Shown: positions 44,303 through 58,484, numbered from the stretch's first letter. The stretch: DNA of 64,000 nt from Sympetrum striolatum (GCA_947579665.1 OX388349.1:18756459-18820458); one strand, 5' to 3'. The notes: generated from the sequence alone by a model not told the origin. Made by a program: numbers and translations.

Positions 44303-47300
44303 GGGTCCTCAAAATTGCCAAGTATGTAACTCAGTTAATAAATCTTTTAAGTGAAATAGATTCTAAAAGCAGTAAATCTTATAGTAAATGTTTTATAGCG
44401 GAAAGTAAGTGTTTAAAGTCGAACCCGGAAGTATGAATTAAAAGTTCCATATGCTCTGCCGTGATACGACATAATGATTTATCAAATGCGCATGATGAAT
44501 TTCTTTACTTTTAGGGGAAAATGTTTGATAGTTACGTATACAAAATTGTTTTACGTCACGCATGAGAGAGATTAAATATATACGATAAACATCGAAATAA
44601 AGATATGGAAGTATTAAAACTATGCGACAAATTTTTAAAAGGCTTTCAAGAGTGAAAATGTTATCACAACTTGCAAGTGACTCTAGCATTCATTTTCAAG
44701 AGCTAAATTAATAAATTAATGGATGGAGTGTAACATTGTTTTAAATCCCATTATCTTTGAGGAAGTACAAAGTACGTTGCAGCGATATTATTATCCTCGA
44801 GGAAATAATGCAAGTTGAAGTAGAAAAAAACGAAATCTGAGGCAATATTCGAAAGAGCGGAAGCTCCTAAAAATCGCCCGAAAATTTACGTCGTCGAAAA
44901 AAATAGCGCTCGCGAGCGTTGCATCATTTTAACTTCTTCAATTCAATCTTCTTTAATAATTCTAACGCCTTAACAAAGGAAGACAACAAAGCCTTCGTGA
45001 TAATGAGTTTGGAAGGTTTCTATGGCCTGAGACGCACGTTTTAATTAGGTGAGAGCATCTCCTTGTTTAATAAAACACAATGACCTCTTTACTTCGTATA
45101 TTAAAATCAGAAGAGCTTGTTTTCTTCACAGACATATTGCAAGGGATGGGGAAAAGGACAGGAATTGCAGAATTTTTATGGACAGAATAAACACCTGCTC
45201 ATTTTCAACGCGGTTCTTGGTATAACAGAATGCAACATAGAAAGTAAAGTATCTAATTCAAAGTGCCGAGTTTTCTTACTCTTAAAGCGATTTGATGCGG
45301 AATTCCTGTACATGAAAATTTTGTTCCCTGTGCAAGTGCTATTCTTACCTTTAACCTGCTGTGCGATTCTCACAGAGAAAAGATGATGTAGGTTTAAAAA
45401 AAAGAGAATATATGGATAAATTAGAATCTAGAAGCAATTAAATCGCTTTATATAAACGAAATTTAAGGTAGGTAGGTCGTAAAGACGAAAAAAGAGGGGT
45501 ACCAAAAAATTACTCAATAGGAAAAAATATAAATATCTTATCTTAGTCAGTATAGCCTGAAAAAGAGTTTAGTTTTTGCTGTAACTACTAGTTGAAATTA
45601 TCCGTTTAATTGCCTAAAAACGTACTTTACTGTTTTCTTAAGCTTCCGATTGCTGAGTATTCAGTTCACCAAGTCAGAACCGATTACCAATCAACGTAAA
45701 TATGATTATTTTGTGGGAACCGAACACATTTAAACATTAGAGGTTATCCCTTTGATATTTTATTAGAGTTAAAATTGAGATACAAAAAGTTAATCTTCCA
45801 TCTTTTTCTATCTTTCATAGAGTGTAAGATTTACGAGAAAGTAATAGAACTCAAATTTTGCGTTAGAATCATTCTTTTAAAAGCGACAGATATTGGCGAT
45901 ATTGACATACATACCTCATAAAGAATAGTGCATTTTGGTACATATCTCTAACATGAATTATAGTCTCCAATAGCCGTATGTCGGCGTTCCTCTTCTAGAA
46001 ATTAAAACTGCAAACAAAGTGAACTTAACTTGTTCCTCAGAATGGTTCAACACGTCGTGGATCAAACCGAAATGACATGGGTTAAATTACAAATTAATCA
46101 GAAAGTCACTTGTAAGCATACATTTTTATTATGCTGAATTTCTTCTTGATCCGTTGAATTTCTTTTTACTTGACGCTCTAAAAAAATTAAAGATTGACAT
46201 GAAAAGACAGCTACGTCACAGATTTATTGCATTTTTGTTAGTTACTCATTAGTAAGAAATGTTAGGACGACTTCCGGCAGAAATGGCTCTACTTACAAAC
46301 TTTTTTCTGAGTCAAAGGAGCGCAAATGAAAATAAAGCCGCGGTTTCTTTGTCGCATCTGATATTCGCTGTAATTTTAGGAATCCCAACGGCTTATCCCT
46401 CCTTAATTACTCCAAAGGAGACATTTGGCCGTCGCAAAAATCGCTTCCAGTCTTTAATTAACGGCTCCTTGTGGTTGGAATGCCGGAAGCCAACGCTTGG
46501 CATCAAACCAAACAGTGGCGCTCTTCTCTTGTTTCATCTGAAGATGATTTGTTTCTGCGGTCGAAAGAGGCGAAGATTTTAGCAGGGAAACACCTCAAAC
46601 AAGGAGTTAAAAACGGTTTATATTTGTAAGGCTTGTGAAGTCGAAAGCAAATTAATTAATTCTAAATCTATCAATTGTCAGAGAGAGTAAATGAGCAATT
46701 AAAATTATCATTTTTTTAAATAATCAGCGATTTTATTAATTGTTATCTTAATTAACAGTATTAATGAATTCCAAATTTATTGTTGCAAAACTCTTCTAAT
46801 TGGTAGTAATCCTAGCCATATTGTTGTGAAAATTAACGTAATTGTTGTTACTGCATATAGTGAAATAAAACCAATGATTTCAATAGTTATGAACAATGAT
46901 GCATTTGTAGACATAATTAGGGGGTCTTTATTACAGACATTGGTTTAAAGTATAAATTGAAATATTTCTTCAGATTGAGAATAGATATGATATTTAAGCA
47001 TACGGAAAAACAATGCTCATCTGCTGCGACTGTACTAAGAAAATTTCAGAAACCAAAAGGATTACGATACTGACGGATTGGTCATCATGCATTGCTTCAT
47101 ATTTTGATGTTGCTGATTCTTGGATATTTATTCAACTTTGTAATTTCGTTAGACCATAAATATGAGCAAATTTATTAGAATGTTAAATTAATGGTACTTT
47201 AAAAATGAATCGCATTGGATACGGTCTTTCATCTATCACTGTGCCCTCAACGAAACAGCTGAAATTTTCTACTACGTTTTACAAACCAGCATACAAGTTA

Positions 47301-49740
47301 TTATTATATTAATTTTTATTTATTGATTCTAAATAAGATATAACAACTCATATATTTTATTAGAATTATATGTTGAAAAATTAACGTTTCTTAAAATATG
47401 TTTAAAATCCAAACATTTTTCCATCGAATATCCAGAAATACCGCTGGAAAGTTCGAATTCACATACTTTAAGAATCGTTTTCTGAGCAAAGGGATATTCG
47501 AAAGATCTGCAGTCGCACAGAAAACGTGAAAATTGCGGTTTGACGACATTTTTTATTTTGAATGATTTATCGACAGAAATTCTCCGGTAAAATTAAAACT
47601 TTCGGCTTTAATCTCGAATTTGGCTATCTAATTGATTTATGATCCGTGAAACATTGTCCCGGATGAGGAACTGAAAACGTGTGTCACTCGTTGGAAAGAA
47701 GGAAAATTCCTCAAAAATGTAAATAACTGCGAATCCGCTTTCACTTTCGCGGATAAAAGTCAAGACGTGCCGACTCAAAAGAAAATTTGGAGACAAAACA
47801 AAGTTTCAGCATTTAAGTTAAATTAAATCTCTCGACTTCCTTTCTCAGGTTTCTTTCCTTTGGGAAAGTCTTTTTCTTTGATCTTACGAATTCCCCGACT
47901 CTTTCTTTGCGTCAGAATGCCTTCTGAGAAATATCCACTGACATAATGAAAATAATGTTAACAATCATTGGTAGCTATCCAAAACACTTTCGAGGTACTA
48001 AAAATTGCGATGTAAGAAAATCTAACTCTAGAGGTTTTTTTTAGGGATTCAAATTACCATTAGTTTAAAAATATTTTTCTTGAGGAAAACTTGCTCATGT
48101 ATATTTTAACTGGTTTAAGAGATAAATAGTTGGTAGTAGTAATTGATAGTAATAGTACCTGTAATTATTTTGTTAGTTCCACGTTGTAAAAACAATGCCC
48201 ACAATACATGCAATTATTTGACACGGAGCCATGCATAAATCTAAGACAATTATTATGATTACATAGTATAACAAAAATAGAAAGCCAATAACAGAAAAGA
48301 AATGAACGCGGCGTCATAAAAAATGAGTCGATACAAAAAGGATAAATTCTGCAATCCAGTATTCTATCGTTAATATGCAATTACCCTAAAATTGGGCTAC
48401 ATATTAGAAGGATCGATTATAAAGAAATATGCATATTTTAGATGAAATATAGTTATAACCTGCCTTTCATGGATGTATTGAAACATGTTTCTATGTTTTC
48501 AATTTCTATTGAGTCACACTTTTATGCGATTTGAAACAGTTTGGAAACGGTTTGACTAGATTGTAACGATAAACTTTGGTTTATGTTGACCTTAATTGTA
48601 GTTGCAACGTGATAAATTGCACGTCAATTACAAAAAACATGTTTCAGAGCAAGACTATCCGTTTGTTATTACAGAATTCCTCTTTTTTACCCTTGATACA
48701 ATTTCCTGATTGAGCTTACTTTATGGCTGCCAGTAGACTGTCAACCACTCATACTACATGTAACTCATTGGTATGTACCGCGAGAGATATTTCCTCGTAA
48801 ATATTACATAAACGATAATATAATAATGCTTGTTAGACGACTAGGATTGCATGTTTTTTTGATCCCTGTCTTATTGGATTTGTTATCAGCGAAATGTAGT
48901 GAATATCGGGCAATCGGAATAGTTGAGGTGCTCGACAAATACCTCTACGAATTTCTTGTGCACGTGCAATGTGGGTTTCCAATCAAGGGTCGCGAGCGCT
49001 GTAATTAACTTCTGCCTCAAATAGTTTACCCTTTAATTAGATTAGAGTCGAAGGATGGATACTAGTGGTTGACCAAATTATATGTATTATCTGCTTTTAT
49101 TATGTTGAGGCGCATATGGTAAAGGATTGGACGAGTATGCACAAGAAAAACGCGAAATTAAGTTTCGAGTGGGAGAAATAACTATCGTGATCTCATTGAG
49201 GCGGTGATTCTCCGACAAAGTTCACGGTGAAAAATTTCCAATAGGGAACACTTGACAACCACGAGCATAGTGTGTGTTAACACGCTTCAAATATCTAGCT
49301 TGAATTGGTGGTCTGCTCGAGTTGAAGAAGTATGTGTGCGGTCAATATGCGGAAATGTTAGAAGGCAGTTTTTGTAATACCGTATTTAATTTTGACGTTC
49401 CCCTATTTTTCTATTGCTCACATGTGCAATACAAATAAAATAGATCAATCATCCTTTGGGAACGTAATTTCAGACCAATCAATGGCGGAAAAGTTGTATT
49501 TCACATCTCTGCCAACATATCTGGATGGATGGAAATTCCATTTTTTCATTTTTCTTTGGAACGGGATAAAAAAATCAATTTATTAAAATTTATAATATAT
49601 TTAATTAATTTTTTAATTTAACTTAAAATCATTAACTTTTGTCTCGTTTTTGCTCATGGGTATGGAAATATTAATATTAATTCTACTTTTCATATAGTTA
49701 TTGAGATTTACGTGCGTACACTTTTCCTTTCATTGCAATT
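44303..49740. other. AT-rich spacer with CpG-richer patches
   Basis: No gene or repeat was recognised. CpG-richer patches lie at about 44820-45010 (GCGCTCGCGAGCG), 46250-46600 (107-residue ORF at 46259-46582 on +, no recognised domain) and 47490-47900. They could be regulatory or old coding remnants. Confidence 0.4.
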
Positions 49741-49744
49741 TCGC

Positions 49745-49825
49745 TCAGATAGGACATTAGTACCTCAGTCCTCACCTTACCTGGTACACCTCATTCCCTC
49801 AACAGGGCTTTTAGTAGCTAATGGT
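49745..49825 (+). repeat. Dispersed CTACCTCACTCCTCAT family, fragment
   Basis: TACCTCAGTCCTCACCTTACCTGG followed by ACACCTCATTCCCTCAACAGG is a diverged fragment of the family core. Confidence 0.5.
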
Positions 49826-50221
49826 TAAATGGTTGAGGATGAAACCATTCTCCTTGTTGATGAATTTATGCACATGCATTGTAGCACAGTATTGTTGCAA
49901 GTAATGAGAAGTCTTGACAGATGTTTGTGAACGACAATGAGGCTTAACAATAGCTTTTCAAAAACGACAATGATCGTCTTCCGGAAACTTCTTGATCGAC
50001 AATGGACTCTCACCATGACAATGGTCATGTAATGGTAGTCGTTTCTTTCTTTATCCATTGCAATCTCGGCCAGCGAAGATGTTTCTTTTCATAATTAAAC
50101 TCATTCATCGAAAAGCTATGACTCTTGAGTTACCAAATCCAAGTATGAAATCTACGAAAAGCTATAGTTTTTACTAATTGGCTATTAACATTCTGTAATC
50201 TGTCTCTTAAGTATTCATCAC

Positions 50222-50545
50222 GGCCTGTTGGAACTTCATCCCCTGTAGCTTTAGCTACCAAGAAATATACCGAAAGAATGAGGTTTACTTGACAGGATGA
50301 GGAGTGAGGTAGTTTTCCATTGCTTTTCCCACCAAGCCGGAATACCGTAAGCAGAAAATGTTTAAATAAGTGAAGTACAATGACGCTCCATTAGGAAAAT
50401 GCATCCTTGCACTCTATTAGGAGATAACAAAATCAGTGCAATCATTCCCTCATACCACATTAACTTGTCATCACAGCCATGATCAAGACAGACAAAAGTA
50501 AATGAAAGATAAACATTTCTCCATCCTGTACCATAAGATACATCA
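50222..50545 (-). repeat. Dispersed CTACCTCACTCCTCAT family, copy
   Basis: The minus-strand order agrees with the copy at 53306: CAGGATGGAGAAA near 50537, ATGGCTGTGATGACAAG near 50475, then CTACCTCACTCCTCATCCTG near 50300. Confidence 0.7.
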
Positions 50546-50621
50546 ATAATATTCCGTTCATCAATATACGGTAGGGGAAAACACATTCTGCTTCCGCTAT
50601 TAAATTATTTGTGTACCTGAA

Positions 50622-50827
50622 TATGAAAATGAACAGCAGACTTTGTATTTTCCACAAGAAATATTTTATTACACGACTGGTTTCGGCCTTACAGCCATCC
50701 CCAGATACATACAACGGAAAACAGACAGAATCCATTGTATGTATCTGAGGATGACTGTAAGGCCGAAACTGGTCATGTAATAAAATATTTCTTGCGGAAA
50801 ATACAAAGTCTGCTGTTCATTTTCATA
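50622..50827. mobile_element. 206-bp inverted-repeat element with GGTTTCGGCC core
   Basis: Arms of about 90 bp. The left has TATGAAAATGAACAGCAGAC and GGTTTCGGCCTTACAGCC; the right is the complement with a few mismatches, ending TGCTGTTCATTTTCATA. The loop is about 20 bp. No coding capacity. Confidence 0.88.
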
Positions 50828-50829
50828 AA

Positions 50830-53290
50830 TGGCGTTCCACCGAGTAAAATCAGGTCATATCGATTTTATGTATACTTAACATACGAGACAATACTCCAAA
50901 ATAATTGTTAGCCGCAGAGCCAAGTACAAAACCAGCTAACAAATCTTCTTTTTCCAAAATGTTCACTGATAGTGTCACTCGTTGGATGGATTAAAACCGT
51001 ATATTTCTTAAATCTAGTCTCTCCTAGTACTTTCTCAGAAAGAATGATAAACTCCCGTGAGAATAAAGGATGAATCTAATAGGAGTGTCGGTAAATCTTC
51101 TTCCGCAAGATTAAGCGACCACAGCGCTGAAGAAGTTGTTAGGGTTTAATGGGATTAGCAGCCAGAGAGGTTTTTGGTACAAGTTGTCAACTCCCTCATT
51201 CCTCATCCGAAGCTTAAAAGATTCAAAGCCAGGGATTTCCAACGACAGCCTTTCCTATTGATCAAAGAGAAAGTCATATGTTTCAGAATTCCGTTCTTCA
51301 AACTTCCCCTCAGTTTGAGGGAAATGGCGTTTGTTTGATTGGTTCTCTTAGAGTCTCTCTATTAAGGTGCGTGTATGGCATCTCTGACGATTTAATACGG
51401 CCAACAATGAAGGATTAAGACGTCACAATTGGAGAAAGTCTAATGTGTAAACTACACTTACACCAAAATTGTCGTTTGATTTCTATTATTGGTAACTGAA
51501 AGATTTTTACGCTCGTAATCGTAGCGTATTATTATTTAGAATGCGCTACAATTATTTATGGAATAGTTGCTGAAATAAGAGGACTTGCTGAAGATGAAAA
51601 TAAAGTTTTTTTAGTAAACTTTTACTTTCAAATTCTCTCTCCTTAAAATAGTATAGTTTATAATATAATCTCCTCTTAACCATCCACCTTGAAACTTCAC
51701 ATACGCCAGGTTGTCGTTTTGGCTGGTTAATCCGATGTCTGAGCGTATACTTTATGTATTTCTACATGAGTAAAATATTCCCAAATATAACAAATAAAAA
51801 TGGAGAAAGTTTACTTTATAGCGCATCTTTCTACAAGCATGCATAAATGATTGTCAACATCAATTCTAGCATTTTTCCAAATAGCTAATAGTTAATTTTA
51901 GAAAAAGTTCGTACAAGTAAAGAGAGATCTTCTTATGCGTCTTTACCTTGCCAACTACGTAATGTCTCCATTTTATAGTATTTTGCACTAAATATTCATT
52001 TGAATACAAAACTTAGAAACTGAAAAAATATTAAAAAGCCTGTTATAATATGTACGAACCTGTAAGCGAGAAATATTTATGATATCCTATTTATGTATTT
52101 TATATTGTAAAATGATATGCTATATTATCAAATTATAATGCTGAACTAACTATAAATATTGTAATTCATATGTTTTTGTTATTTTGATTATATTGCATTA
52201 TTGGTTAAACTGGAAATTTTAGATATTTGACATATCCCATATGTACCTATGTATGTCTTTGGATAAATAAAGTTAAGATACACACATACATAGAAGGTAC
52301 TTTATTTAAAGTTATCATTATCATTATTGCGTCGCAACTTTCTAAACAATGTCTGCCGCAGCGGGAAATCGGCTTGAAAATTCCTCACTTGCTCTGTTAG
52401 CTATTCTTTGTTAATTTTTTCGTTATTTCAATGGTATATATATTTTTACTTTGAAACTAACCAGTAGCTGCTGCATTTACCACCCTAGGCTTATACTCAA
52501 GTCAATAACTTTTACCAGTCTTTTTAGGTAAACTTAGGTGCCTCTGCTTAGATTCTGGTACACTTGAGCATATACGGTACGTATTATTTATACATGACAT
52601 ATAATTATGCTTGCAAACCTGAAATATCCCTCACAAACCTACTTTTTTCAGTATGTACTCATAACGACAACATCAATCACAATCTCGGGAATAATTACTT
52701 CTAACGGCAATAATTTCGTAATATTGAAACGGCCATTTAAGACGTATCCGATTTCCCGAAATGACTCAGCATTAGAAAGAAGTTGGAGGTATAGGACACG
52801 ATATCATTAAGGTAAACGGATAGCTTTATCTCTAGCTATTATTTATAGCCGCGCGTTCCCCTTACCCGACGAAAGTTGTGTTTCGCGTCCGAGAAAACAA
52901 ACAGGAAATTAATAAAAAAGTGACTCTCGTGAGGCAACCAGTCGTGCAGGTTTGGACTTATGATGGCTCATCTCTTAATAGGCGTTTCTGTCACTAACAA
53001 CTGCCGGAAATTCACTCCGACGAATCGTTTTTACTCCGAAACCTCTGAAGCTGACTACGCATCCGAGAGTTCCTGAAATTAATACGAATAAATGAAGCGA
53101 TCTTCTTAAGTATTTGGCCTTATTGCTTTCGACAGGTCAAACCGTTCGGCTACCGTACGTCGTACTACAAGTATCGGATGACAATCCAGCATTAAAACAA
53201 TGATTTTCTACTTCGTTAATTTACAATCATCGTTGCTCATTAAATCTGCAACGAATCGTTACATATGTCAATAAAACAGCTAAGACATAA
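50830..53290. other. AT-rich spacer, CpG-richer patches
   Basis: Nothing recognised apart from CpG-richer patches at about 51090-51420 and 52840-53210. The ORFs are of chance length. Confidence 0.4.
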
Positions 53291-53305
53291 GTGATATTAC
53301 GATTG

Positions 53306-53610
53306 GTGCAGGATAGAGAAAACTGTATCTTTCATGTTTATGGGTGTGATGAAATGAAAGCTACTGAGGTATGTGTGAATAACTGCTCTGATCATATACC
53401 CCCCTTATGGGCTGACAAGAAAAGTGTTGCTCGTAGAATCATTGTGCTTCACTTGCGTCGTCATGTTCCGGTTATAACATCTGAATCAGTGAGGAAAGCA
53501 AGGGAAAACTACCTCACTCCTCATCATTCCTAGTAAACCTCATTTCTCTCTGCAAGCGTTATTTCAGAGGGGGTGAGGCAACAACCGGCCTTCGGGCTGA
53601 ATACTTTATA
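53306..53610 (+). repeat. Dispersed CTACCTCACTCCTCAT family, best copy
   Basis: Has all recognised family words: GTGCAGGATAGAGAAAAC, GGGTGTGATGAAATGAAAGC, ACTGAGGTATGTGTGAAT, ATCATTGTGCTTCACTTG, CTACCTCACTCCTCATCATT and ACCTCATTTCTCTCTGCAAG. The 80-residue ORF at 53291-53533 overlaps it and is not a gene. Confidence 0.75.
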
Positions 53611-53856
53611 GACAGACATACTTAATGGATTACTAAGTATTTCATTCACACGTATGGGTTAACAATCAAAAAATCTTCAAATAAACAAGAAAATAAATGT
53701 TAACTCATACATCAGGCATATTAAGTGTAAGCATGGGATATTTATCCTCTCAGATTTATTTTTGAAATAGTATAAATTATTCATTAGCAATTAAATTAGG
53801 TTTTCCTTTACTTTAGATTACTTTTTCTCATACTACAGAGGTATATACAATTTAAG

Positions 53857-53942
53857 GTTGAAAAAGGAGTGAAAAATTGTGACATGATTGTGACTCGAAC
53901 CCAGGTCCCAGACATGTCACAATTTTTCACTCCTTGCTCAAC
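53857..53942. repeat. Hairpin with tRNA-like B box in the loop
   Basis: Arms GTTGAAAAAGGAGTGAAAAA / TTTTTCACTCCTTGCTCAAC, continuing through TTGTGACATG and CATGTCACAA. The loop, read on minus, is GGGACCTGGGTTCGAGTC, which contains a B box. No complete tRNA. Confidence 0.8.
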
Positions 53943-53944
53943 TT

Positions 53945-55710
53945 TGGGTTTAAAGCACACGCTTCCTCGTGCTAAGTTAAATTTCATCTTGAAGTATTTA
54001 TAATTTACGCTTTTCCGGTGAACCCATTCAATTTCTTTTGATTTAGTTATTTACGTATGATTCATTAACATTATTTTTTGAGTAATTTCCTTTATATCGA
54101 TTCTTCTTCATTACATCGTTGATTAAAATACTGTAGAAATGAGGATGTCCAGTTATTATTTATTAATCATCGCATTTTAATCCTTTTGCTTGACTATTTT
54201 CTGTATACCCCCTCTTCTCAGATGTATCCATCATTTTTTATGGCCTTAAGGTGAGGTTGGAAGTATATAAAATCTTTATCCCACGTTAATAAAAATTATT
54301 CCAACTGTCGGTGATATCATGGGTTGAATAACTGGAAAATACTCCCAAATAAGTAGCTGATTATCAAATTGAGCTTCAAAAATTACAAAAGATAATCCAG
54401 CTGCTGATGACAGTTAAATTTGCGACTGGAAACTATTTTGATAAAAATATATCAGATGAAGAAAAACCGGGAAACATCCCTCAACTATTCTTTCAGTCAA
54501 TAGCCTCTCCGATGGTGCTACATTACTTATTCCCATTTGCATCCAAATCTTTTCAATACCTTGCAGTACTTTCTCATTCTATATTGTTCGCCTATTCACG
54601 ATGCATAAAATATTCATTTGACGTTTACTAACGTGTGATTTATTTATTGACGTTTCCCCATCGAAGAGACGGTTATCAAGACCAGACTCAGAGGGAATCT
54701 GCCGATGAGTGTAACCAAACTGTAAGAGAAGTGCCATTAAGAGTTGAATCGGAGATGCTTCCAAAAGTATCGGGGGGACAGACGGCTCCGTCAATTGCTG
54801 TTCCACTTTCTTGCAGATTCATTCATCTTTTTCTTTTGCCGAAGGGTTTTTAACTCAGGGCGTCGAACGGTAATGATTTTCGTCAACGGTTCAATGAAAA
54901 CGACAACTTCTGTTGAAACAATTTGTTACTCCTAGGAATCAGTAAACCATGTTTGAAAATATTTAGAAAATTAAATATAATGAATCTTCTAAGAGGTTAT
55001 CAATACTTAATAATGCAAAATTTAGTTAAAATGTACGATGGTGTTGATTTAATTTAAAGAGAGTAACAAAGTTAATTTGAAGATTTAAAGAAATTGTAAG
55101 TTGACGCATTAATTATGAATGTTAGTTACAATATGGAAAATCACAACCATAAATAATTTGTTTGATACACCAACCGATTAAATTAAAGATTTCATATCAC
55201 TCCGCATGATTTAATTTCAAATCTTTACGATAAAAATGGGAAATTGCAATCTTATCGTTATGTGTAACAAACACATGACAACAGCGCCAACATAAATAAC
55301 GAAAATCAATTAATTAACTTATCTATTAATTTAAATGACGAGTGTTTTATAAAAATATTATCTATCTATTTATTACTATCGTAATAATAATACGTGACAG
55401 GTATATGATGACTTGTGTATTCGTTTGTTTGTTGGTGGTTTCTTTTCGATGTGGGTTATAGGTCATCGTTGCTTTTCGGACTGTGAATTGACAATTGAGA
55501 CAGGAAAATAACTGTATTTGGTCACTATTCAGCATCAAGAAAAATGTTTTATTTTTCATCCGATATAGGCTTGTTTTAAATTCTGTAAAATAAGGATATT
55601 TTCGGATTAGGTCTTAGGTTCGACTCTGATTTCATGACTTTCTGCAGCCCTCGTAATTTCCTCGTCTCATACCCAAATCGATCTGTATCCTAGTTCAGTT
55701 AAAGCGATCT
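53945..55710. other. AT-rich spacer, no gene seen
   Basis: Only short overlapping ORFs on both strands (for example 54407-54631 and 54635-54853 on +) with no recognisable domains. Confidence 0.45.
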
Positions 55711-55716
55711 AGTGTT

Positions 55717-56510
55717 AAACATATGTTTAGTGAGAAATATATAAGCTTTTCAGGGGATCAAAGACTTGTCTCTAACATAAGTAACACGTGGAAACTGCTT
55801 CATAAATGTGATGCCCTTCTATCAATGTGGCAGATGCGTAACACTTGCTCACCATAAACATAAGTTTAGTGATAAACATATTATTATTATTATTATTAAG
55901 GTCTTTATTATAGGCGAGATTGAGACTGAAAAGTCTCTTCTTCCATCTAACCTTTCGTCAATGGTATTATATACATAAAAGCTTGTGTATATGGGAATAA
56001 AAATAGAGAGGAAAACTTTAGAAGGAGTGGAAGTAAAAAAAGACCTAAGGTGTGATTACTTAGGAAAAAATATCCACAGCAAGAAAACACCCACAGAGAA
56101 AGGGGGTGTGAAAAACCAGCGCAATCCTACTGATAGTACAAGCTGAAAGGTGTTAAAGAAAGCTGTGTATAACATGGAGATTACAAAAGCAATAGTACTA
56201 TAGCTAAATTAAAATTAATAATAAAATAAAATCAGAAACAGGAAAAACTACAATAGTAAACCATGAGGAAACAATTACATTACAATATATTAGCATTTCT
56301 GGGATCAAAGGATACAAGTAAGATGCAGACACTGCCTTCTATTAATGAGTCCGCAGTATAAAACTTGCCCATAATAAAACATATATTTAGTGAGAAACAT
56401 CTTTCATGGGATCAAAGGCTTACCTCTCATACAAGTGCAGAAACTGCATCATAAAAGCGCTGCCCTTCGATCAATGTGTCCGCAGCATAAAACTTGCACA
56501 TATTCCATTG
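55717..56510 (+). repeat. Three ~140-bp tandem modules split by an insertion
   Basis: Each module runs AAACATAT-TTTAGTGAGAAA, GGGATCAAAG, then GTCCGCAG-ATAAAACTTGC. Module 1 is about 55717-55857. Module 2 starts at 55857 and resumes at about 56290. Module 3 is about 56377-56510. The gap in module 2 holds a dispersed family-2 copy and adjacent sequence. Confidence 0.65.
55897..56140 (+). repeat. Dispersed repeat family 2, copy inserted in tandem module
   Basis: AAGGTCTTTATTATAGGCGA...AAAGTCTCTTCTTCCATCTAAC...ACACCCACAGAGAAAGGGGGTG, matching 17441-17680. It is preceded by an ATT repeat at the insertion point. Confidence 0.7.
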
Positions 56511-56514
56511 AATC

Positions 56515-58480
56515 TCGAGTGTCATCATGTGAGGGCCATTCGCTTGCTTAATGGATGAGATGTTGGGGTGCGTGATGCAGCGGTTGAATGGGGACTTCGT
56601 GATTGATCACGCGACGGACGTCTTCTAAGAAACGGATGCACGGAATCAGCAGAGGAAATGTCCTTTCACGTCTCTATCAGTGGGTCTATTGGGCGATGCA
56701 CTTCATTCACACCCTGAGTACACTTCTTTGAGAGCGGCCTCTTTCGATCAGTGACCTATTAAAGAGGCGACCCTTGCAGTAAATATGTATGGGCCTTCGA
56801 AAAAGTTCCTGGAATCGAGCTTTACGGATGGATAGTTTAAAATTTCAATAAAAAGGAGCGTTATTGTGATGTTTCGTTGCAATTATCTAATGATGAAATA
56901 TCAGAACAATGAAAGCTAGAAATAGTTTTTACTTTATAACGCGTCATATGAAAAGCTTTAGGGGGTCCAACACGTAACCAATTATGTTATTTTTATAACT
57001 ATGGGACTTGGAGAATTTGAAAGTATTATGTCGCATCTTCCAGTTAACCAAGAAATTTATATGCACATATTAAAAATACAAATCTATATAAAATGATACA
57101 AAATAAAAATCTATACTGATATGTAATTCAATCTTATTAAACATTAAAATTTTATCATCTAAAAATACTGTAATTCAAACTTACATAAATATTAAAGTAA
57201 AAGCTCAATCTACACAACTATTAAAATACCAATATACGTAAATAAGTACTCCTCGTTAAATTAGTACGCTCTTACAAAATTTTACTTTTCCTGGTACTAT
57301 TGTAAATTATGTATTGCAAATTAAAATGAACAATGGCACATGATTCGCCTCTTTTAGAAACACGGTGATAATTTATTATTTCCATTAAAATTTTAATCAT
57401 ATGATTGAATTTTTTAAATGCTGTACGTTTATGTATTGTATTTTGGTTTTTCTTTTATTATAATATTTTTTTCTTTCGCTATATTCAGTGTATAAGTCTG
57501 TGTGATATTTACCTCGTCTTATCTTTTGAATTGTTGTAATTTCTTGTTTTTAGATTGAATGGAAAATGAGACTCTTGTCTCATTTCGTCGTGTTAATTCC
57601 TACATACGTCAGTCTGTGATCAAGTACCTGAAATTGTATGTACTGTATACTTCATATTTATACCGTATGGTAGGTCGATTCTAGGATTTAAGAATATTTA
57701 ATATATTAGTCAAATTCTGTCGTATTAACACTAATCATTAATTGTGAAGCTTTTAGAAATGCATTTATATGTAATGAGCGAAAATTATATAATTTTACTA
57801 TACACCCCTTAAGTTTTGATGCGTCATTATGAATTTTAAGACATGCAACTTTCATTTGCAGAGAATAAAAGCTAATTCGTCAGTAAATTCTATTTTGTCT
57901 AAAATAAACATTGCATTTCATCACATTAACTTTAGAACAGAGAGCAACGTTTTCTCCATTAAATATTCTGATCATGATCAGAATGTTGAATGGAGAACAC
58001 TTGAGTACAGTTACTAAAATAATTATTATAGTAACTGTTTTTTTGTCGCAGGTAGAACTTTTATTCTTTTCTGTTGTTCGAATTTTGCAATTACACGTAC
58101 GTGCCCAAGTTCGTTAATCGGTTATTATTCTCTCATCATCGAACATCTTCTTAATTGCGATCTTTTAATGGGAAAGTCGATTAGATTTTTTTATTTCCTG
58201 TTGCTAATCATCCATGAAGTGGTTGTATATCCTTGGAAAAATGAGGGCAAATATGAAACGAGTACACGGAAATAAAGGGCATTCCTCAATTTTATTTCGG
58301 ATCCGACGTTAAAGAAGAAAATTGTGAATTTTTCGTCAGAAGATTTAATCCTTTAGATTGTGACAGCTGAAAATTAATTCACAAGGAAAGGGTTAAGGTA
58401 CTTTGCACATAAGGGCGTGCACCCAGGAATAATCCCAATGAAAAACGGACTTGAAGTTCCCAAAAACGGCATATGAAACT
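56515..58480. other. AT-rich spacer with one hairpin
   Basis: No gene seen. It holds a CpG-bearing patch at about 56540-56800 and the hairpin at 57949-57996. Confidence 0.4.
57949..57996. repeat. Imperfect 23-bp inverted repeat
   Basis: TTCTCCATTAAATATTCTGA with a TCATGA centre, then TCAGAATGTTGAATGGAGAA. About 21 of 23 positions pair. Confidence 0.75.
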
Positions 58481-58484
58481 TTTC

